Of a DNA stretch of 42,573 nucleotides, positions 38,588 to 42,573 are shown piece by piece. The stretch covers positions 81,334 through 123,906 of the forward strand of contig JAGXTF010000059.1 of assembly GCA_018333525.1 (NCBI GenBank). Direction: 5' to 3'. Position numbers and translations under genes: made by a program. How positions within the stretch are numbered: position 1 is the stretch's first letter; every line of letters starts with the position of its first letter. Source of the stretch: Bacteroidota bacterium (lineage in GTDB: Bacteria > Bacteroidota > Bacteroidia > NS11-12g > UBA955). Below the pieces are notes generated by a model that did not search any database, was not told where the DNA came from, and saw only the letters and a list, made by a program, of their open reading frames with translations.

Positions 38588-41209
38588 CTATTCAGATGAA
38601 ATAATCAATCTGGAAGCATTTATTTTTCCGTTTTCAAATTCTATTTTAACTGTATAAGTACCCGGCCTGAGATCATTTACCGCGATAGGTTTGCCGGAAC
38701 TTATCGAATTTAAAACCATTACTGTTTTACCTGTAATATCCGATATGGCCAGTTGCCGAACCGCCAAATCCGATTGAACGTTAAAATATGCAGTTGCCGG
38801 ATTGGGATAAAAATTACAATGGTTATTGGGAACATCAGAAATATTTTCAACCCTTTTGCCGTGCAAATACAGCACAAAGCTGGTGTCATCACCAATGGTT
38901 CCAGGGTCACTAACATTCCTCAATGCAAACTCAATGCTGCGTGTTTCGGAAAATGTTGGCGCCAATATCGTTACCGGTACATATACCTGGGTATTGCCAA
39001 CTGTAAAGTAAATCTGTTGATTCGTAAATGAAAAATCTTCTCCATTTATTGCTGAACCACCTTTAATTACCAAGTCTGCAGTAAAGTTCTCCTCCGCGGG
39101 ATTGTTGTTAATTCCAATGGAATAATTACTGTTTCCTATTATTGCCGAATCGCTTTCCCCAATAAAATCCACAACCGGTAAAATAGAATTTTCTATATCG
39201 TTTTTAGAAATTGGAATAATAAAATGATTGCTTAAATAGGGCGAAGTGGCATCTGCTTGTCCTACAAAACCTGTAACATTAAAATAACCTTCCGGAGCTA
39301 TGGATCCATTGAGATTGGTAATGGAATAAATGTACATCGAATCTATGGTTCCATCGGTATGCTTCACTCCCACCCTTGCAAACTTCCCGGCAGTTATTGG
39401 AATAGTTGGCCATTGCAAAGGATCTGTTAATTTCACTTTTTTAATTTTCACCAATGCAGATTCATGCAATTCATCCGGATGAGAAATCACAGAAGTATTG
39501 CGCAATAATTTGTTTGAAGATTTCTTAACCATTGAATCCAGTTTGGTTATGATTCCCCAACCATTTTTTTGACCAACATAACCAGTTACAACTACACTGT
39601 CTCCCATATTGAACGGCCCACTTTGAAGTGTGTCTTCGATATAAATGCTTCCGGTAATATCTGAGATAAAATAATGGGAACCGGATTCACCCATGGAATT
39701 GCTCTGTAATACACCTGCTATTCTGCAATGTACATTCAGTGAATCTGAAATTCCGGATATCTTGTTTTGGGTATTTATTTTTTTGATGGAATATAAAGGT
39801 GGCAATGGTTTATCACACAGCTTATCGGAATATGGCTGGGCCTCCAATTCAAGTCCGGGTGTTAAATTTCTACCATTAAATGCCCCATAATCCGGAGGAT
39901 AAAACTGACAGCGAAATACAGAATTTGCAATGGGTTTGACCCCTTGTTTGGTAGCGCCTGAAGAATTAATCGGATTTACATATTCCCACACAATAGTATC
40001 ATTGGAAATTTCCAAAAATCTACCTGTAGTGGCCAGAGTTGCTAAAATATGGGAATCGGAAATCTGATAGACACCACCCATAAAATCGGTGTAGAAATCC
40101 GTTGGTTTTGTTGCTTTATAAACTTCCTTTTCTTTGATAGGCCCAAATGGATTACCGGAGATGTAGGTGTATAAACCATTGGTGGTTAAAGGAGGATTAA
40201 TTCTACCTATGGTTGAGTATTTGGTAGCTCCCGGACGGTTTAATCCATTGTTAAAGAAAATTATTTGCCCTTCATTTTCCAAACCTTTTTCTACCCAATT
40301 TGCATGGTGGCTGTTAAACAATCTCCAGTTAGAGGAATCGCCGGTTCTATATGAAAGGGAATTGCCCCAGCGGTACAGAATATCGCCCCCTGCATCGGTT
40401 CTGCCACCGGAATGAGTAGCAGCTTCCAAAGTTGTTGTAGAATGATCGATAATATAAATTTCATCCAGGGAATGTGAAGTTAAAAGTATTTGATCCAATG
40501 CCTCATTGTAATCAATCCCATTAAAATGCAACCAATCCTGTCCTGTATTTAATTTATTGTTATTGGTAAAATTAATATCAAACAATTCACGATGGTTGGG
40601 CACCACTCCGTAATTTTTCTTTGTTGAATCATAATCCTGCACCATGTGATCCCAGACTTTCCATTCCCAAACAATTTCTGCAGAATCTGCACCAACTGGT
40701 TTAATTTCCTGAATTCTTTCGCTCCACACAGAAAATTTTGTCTGCGCAGGATTTCTGCCATGTGCCAAGGCATCAGCTATGGTATGATTTTCCCATACAA
40801 TGGCCAGAATATTGCCATTTGGCATTACTTTAAAATCATGGTGAAACACCATCACGGTGTCCGCCTGTTTGTATTGCCATTTCAGATTGCCATCCCAGTC
40901 GAATATTTCCAGAACCCCACCAACACCCGGTCCAAATCCGGCTCCAATTACATGACCTGCACGCACCAGGTTGCCATTTGGCTGCAGGGATGCCGAAAAG
41001 CCGGGAATGTAATTGCTGGTCCAGGTGTTTACCACTCTGCCACATTTATCCAGCAAATAGGTTTTCTTGGTCCCATTCGGGCTGTAAAGCACATATCCAT
41101 CTTGATTTTTGGGGGAGTAGGTAACCACACCAACGGTTCGGGTTTGGGAGAAAAGTGGAAGGAAGAAGAAAACAAGAACCGGAAGAAGTAGGTGGTATTT
41201 TAAATTCAT
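38588..41209 (-). CDS. T9SS-secreted arylsulfotransferase-like multidomain protein
   Basis: An 873-residue secreted protein starting at ATG 41209 (a TTG two codons upstream is in frame). After the signal peptide comes an arylsulfotransferase-like beta-propeller (about 25-450), with DGYVLYSPNGTKKTYLLD, VFHHDFKVMPNGNILAI and WLHFNGIDYN, each a D/N-G-N or H-containing blade like those of ASST enzymes, which move sulfate between phenols. Then an OB-like domain (about 480-690: DSVVVTGYVGQKNGWG, GYFNVTGFVGQ), a Calx-beta-like domain (about 690-790, SAINGEDFSFTNQQIYFTVG), and a T9SS type-A domain in the last 78 residues. The active-site histidine of ASST cannot be fixed by eye, so catalysis is unproven. 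Confidence 0.8.
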   Translation of the reverse strand: MNLKYHLLLPVLVFFFLPLFSQTRTVGVVTYSPKNQDGYVLYSPNGTKKTYLLDKCGRVVNTWTSNYIPGFSASLQPNGNLVRAGHVIGAGFGPGVGGVLEIFDWDGNLKWQYKQADTVMVFHHDFKVMPNGNILAIVWENHTIADALAHGRNPAQTKFSVWSERIQEIKPVGADSAEIVWEWKVWDHMVQDYDSTKKNYGVVPNHRELFDINFTNNNKLNTGQDWLHFNGIDYNEALDQILLTSHSLDEIYIIDHSTTTLEAATHSGGRTDAGGDILYRWGNSLSYRTGDSSNWRLFNSHHANWVEKGLENEGQIIFFNNGLNRPGATKYSTIGRINPPLTTNGLYTYISGNPFGPIKEKEVYKATKPTDFYTDFMGGVYQISDSHILATLATTGRFLEISNDTIVWEYVNPINSSGATKQGVKPIANSVFRCQFYPPDYGAFNGRNLTPGLELEAQPYSDKLCDKPLPPLYSIKKINTQNKISGISDSLNVHCRIAGVLQSNSMGESGSHYFISDITGSIYIEDTLQSGPFNMGDSVVVTGYVGQKNGWGIITKLDSMVKKSSNKLLRNTSVISHPDELHESALVKIKKVKLTDPLQWPTIPITAGKFARVGVKHTDGTIDSMYIYSITNLNGSIAPEGYFNVTGFVGQADATSPYLSNHFIIPISKNDIENSILPVVDFIGESDSAIIGNSNYSIGINNNPAEENFTADLVIKGGSAINGEDFSFTNQQIYFTVGNTQVYVPVTILAPTFSETRSIEFALRNVSDPGTIGDDTSFVLYLHGKRVENISDVPNNHCNFYPNPATAYFNVQSDLAVRQLAISDITGKTVMVLNSISSGKPIAVNDLRPGTYTVKIEFENGKINASRLIISSE

Positions 41210-41213
41210 ATAC

Positions 41214-41235
41214 AAATAGAACGATTATTCTATTT
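41214..41235. promoter_or_regulatory. 8-bp inverted repeat in the arylsulfotransferase-like leader
   Basis: AAATAGAA (41214-41221) and TTCTATTT (41228-41235) are perfect inverted repeats with a six-base loop, four bases upstream of the ATG at 41209 on the minus strand. A TCtaTTTG, one mismatch from the -7 box, overlaps the arm nearer the gene. It could be an operator or a leader hairpin. Confidence 0.4.
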
Positions 41236-41349
41236 TTGGATTGTCATATACCTGTCATTTGCGTTATTCCTATTGCTTTTCAGCAAGTTATTAAATTAGT
41301 ATTTTTCTACCGAATGTGGATATATTATTCGGCATGTATTAATGAGGAT

Positions 41350-41631
41350 TTACGTTTCGCTTTTGGTGAGGTATTTCCGAAGAACTTCTAACACACCAGG
41401 GCCAATTCCATGCAGGAGCTTAATTTCCTCAAGCCTGACCTCCTTTAGTTTTTCGATAGAATCTATTCCCTTTAGAAGGAGCGCTCTTCTAGCTGGTGCG
41501 GCAATTTCTGACATAAAACCGGTATCCGGTTTATTGGCTGCCTCACAAATGGGACAAACCGGACAAGAACTGCTCTTAAAAAAATGATGTCCATGGATGC
41601 AGATTTTTTCAATCCCTTTTTTAGCGGTCAT
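41350..41631 (-). CDS. Small zinc-ribbon / RNA polymerase alpha-CTD-like protein
   Basis: A 93-residue protein. The first part has CIHGHHFF and CPVCPICE (cysteines at 11, 23, 26 and 29, histidines at 13, 15 and 16), a probable metal site. The second part (about 42-88) reads IAAPARRALLLKGIDSIEKLKEVRLEEIKLLHGIGPGVLEVLRKYL, the helix-hairpin-helix fold of the RNA polymerase alpha C-terminal domain, with HGIGPG as the hairpin. Such stand-alone alpha-CTD-like proteins are seen in Bacteroidota and probably bind DNA or protein; none has a proven role as far as I know. It is the last gene of a minus-strand run with the GyrI-like and MORN-like genes. Confidence 0.82.
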   Translation of the reverse strand: MTAKKGIEKICIHGHHFFKSSSCPVCPICEAANKPDTGFMSEIAAPARRALLLKGIDSIEKLKEVRLEEIKLLHGIGPGVLEVLRKYLTKSET

Positions 41632-41686
41632 GGAGATTTGAGTTTAAAATATCACAATAAAATTTACAACTTTACAAATATTTTCA

Positions 41687-42199
41687 TTATTCCTTAGGCT
41701 TAATCGGAATATAAATATCCTCTTCGGAGGCAGGATCATTTCTTTTATACTTTTCTCCCAAAACTTCAAATTGCGGTCTGTTATCCAAAACGTAAGCAGA
41801 ATTTGGTAACCAAACCGAAAATATATAGCGGAAGGTGTTCTCGGCAGTTGCAGTATCACCAATATGGGTAAAGACTGCGTATTCGCCGGCGGGAATTGAA
41901 AGTAATTCCATTTGTGGCGGAATTGTATCTACATTTTTGATTTCTACACCTGCCCATTTGATGAATTTTTTATGGATATCGAAATTGGCGAAATTAAAAT
42001 CATCCGGAAATACCTGAATTGATAAAAGGACTGAATCTATTCTATTACGAATTTCGCCTAACCGTGGCATAAAACTTCCCCAAAGCACTGCAGTTTTATT
42101 GTCGGAAATACTCATTTCCAATGAATTACCGGCTACGATTTTTGGTGCTATCTTAAAGATTTCAGGTTCCTTATTTTTCAAAGAAGTGGTGATTGCCAT
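41687..42199 (-). CDS. GyrI-like small-molecule-binding domain protein
   Basis: A 170-residue cytoplasmic protein with the GyrI-like/AraC effector-binding fold. The duplicated beta-alpha-beta-beta units are visible: IFKIAPKIVAGNSLEMSISDN, then LWGSFMPRLGEI, and MELLSIPAGEYAVFTHIGDT with the typical GEYAVFTHxG, followed by FSVWLPNSAYVLDNRPQFEVLGEKY and a final strand (EEDIYIPI). There is no DNA-binding domain, so it is a stand-alone ligand-binding protein like those thought to sequester or hydrolyse small molecules. It is three bases after the stop of the MORN-type gene, so they are one unit. Confidence 0.9.
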   Translation of the reverse strand: MAITTSLKNKEPEIFKIAPKIVAGNSLEMSISDNKTAVLWGSFMPRLGEIRNRIDSVLLSIQVFPDDFNFANFDIHKKFIKWAGVEIKNVDTIPPQMELLSIPAGEYAVFTHIGDTATAENTFRYIFSVWLPNSAYVLDNRPQFEVLGEKYKRNDPASEEDIYIPIKPKE

Positions 42200-42202
42200 A
42201 GC

Positions 42203-42573
42203 CTATTTTAAAACTCCATCTTTATATATCCAAAAATTCAGCGCATTGCCATTCAAGTCATATTGAATGGTTTTACCATGCAATACATTATCTTTATAGG
42301 TATACTCATAAATCTTTTTACCGTTTTCATTATAAAGTGTGGAAATACCATTGAGTTTGTTCCCGGAATAATTCCATTCCATTTTTAATATTCCTGTAGT
42401 ATAATATTCTCTGGTTTTGCCTTCCAAAGACCCGCTGACATAATTGTATTCATATTTCTTTATCCCGTCCAAATTATATTCAGTTGCCATTCCATTGGCC
42501 TGGCCACCAGAATATTTTGTGTAAGCTTTCATTCTACCATCTTCAAAAATATCAAGCATAAATTCTGCATCTC
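42203..42573 (-). CDS. MORN/YwqK-type repeat protein, N terminus outside the window
   Basis: At least 122 residues in a frame that stays open to the right edge, so the true start lies outside. The sequence consists of about five MORN-like repeats of roughly 22 residues built on G-x-x-x-x-Y-x-x-[GN]-x-[KI] units, such as GMATEYNLDGIKKYEYNY, GKTREYYTTGILKMEWNY, GISTLYNENGKKIYEYTY and GKTIQYDLNGNALNFWIY. These match the YwqK-type repeat proteins often labelled as antitoxin components in automated annotation, though a toxin partner is not visible. The next gene follows after three bases. Confidence 0.82.
   Translation of the reverse strand, partial: DAEFMLDIFEDGRMKAYTKYSGGQANGMATEYNLDGIKKYEYNYVSGSLEGKTREYYTTGILKMEWNYSGNKLNGISTLYNENGKKIYEYTYKDNVLHGKTIQYDLNGNALNFWIYKDGVLK

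Noticed and set aside
42203-42573. YwqK antitoxin label for the MORN-type protein
   Set aside because: That name comes from automated annotation; no toxin gene is adjacent and MORN repeats alone do not show antitoxin function.

Overview
The window is a chromosomal segment from a member of the Bacteroidota, most likely near the Chitinophagales/Saprospirales. Four proteins end in type IX secretion (T9SS) type-A sorting domains. There is a type III glutamine synthetase, a TonB-dependent receptor with an N-terminal carboxypeptidase-regulatory-like domain, and many lipoproteins. Base composition is AT-rich, starts are preceded by A-rich stretches rather than clear Shine-Dalgarno sites, and several starts have the Bacteroidota -7 box TAnnTTTG. 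I see no rRNA, tRNA, CRISPR array, transposase or phage gene. This reads as core-like chromosome with lineage-specific secreted proteins and a few repeat-rich spacers.

Layout. 1-6590: GSIII glutamine synthetase (-), then kup and a DPP-IV peptidase (+), overlapping by one base. 6591-7061: a 471-bp gene-free mosaic of short repeats, including two copies of a 42-bp element built on a perfect 20-bp palindrome. 7062-13302 (-): TonB-dependent receptor, gpsA, a Bcp-type peroxiredoxin, a small exported protein, a hairpin cluster, a TfoX-N protein and a PduO-type cobalamin adenosyltransferase. 13535-20225 (+): T9SS beta-helix-like protein, AlkD-like protein, small alpha/beta protein, lipoprotein, then a packed membrane cassette (TM2, DUF2752, DUF4870-like, M48 peptidase) and a lone receiver-domain protein. 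20243-22599 (-): a compact operon of DUF3467, a two-TM pore-like protein with an atypical filter, and a PaaN-type aldehyde dehydrogenase. 22704-24254 (+): a cytochrome c / PHM-like copper monooxygenase / T9SS fusion. 24251-28542: RidA, a 3-hydroxyacyl-CoA dehydrogenase C-terminal-like protein, PIN-PhoH ATPase, an unknown secreted protein and a WG-repeat protein. 28589-32698 (-): CoA-binding protein, FAD oxidoreductase, a tiny HExxH membrane protein, an outer-membrane-type protein and a serine hydrolase. 32823-36013 (+): trpS and two glycosyltransferases. 36028-42573: DUF4349 lipoprotein, two further T9SS cargo proteins (one arylsulfotransferase-like), an alpha-CTD/HhH-like zinc protein, a GyrI-like protein and a MORN-type protein cut by the window edge.

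How it fits together. Much of the coding capacity goes to the cell envelope: T9SS cargo, outer-membrane uptake, lipoproteins, potassium transport and lipid or glycan glycosyl transfer. The rest is housekeeping (glnN, gpsA, bcp, trpS, phoH) and fatty or aromatic acyl metabolism (PaaN, 3HCDH-like, RidA). No obvious new defence or mobile system is present. The most interesting leads are the copper monooxygenase with all six expected copper ligands, the pore-like protein translationally packed with PaaN, the small membrane cassette at 17540-19545, the 122-residue HExxH protein, and the two families of intergenic palindromes. All start choices and functional calls come from reading the sequence only.
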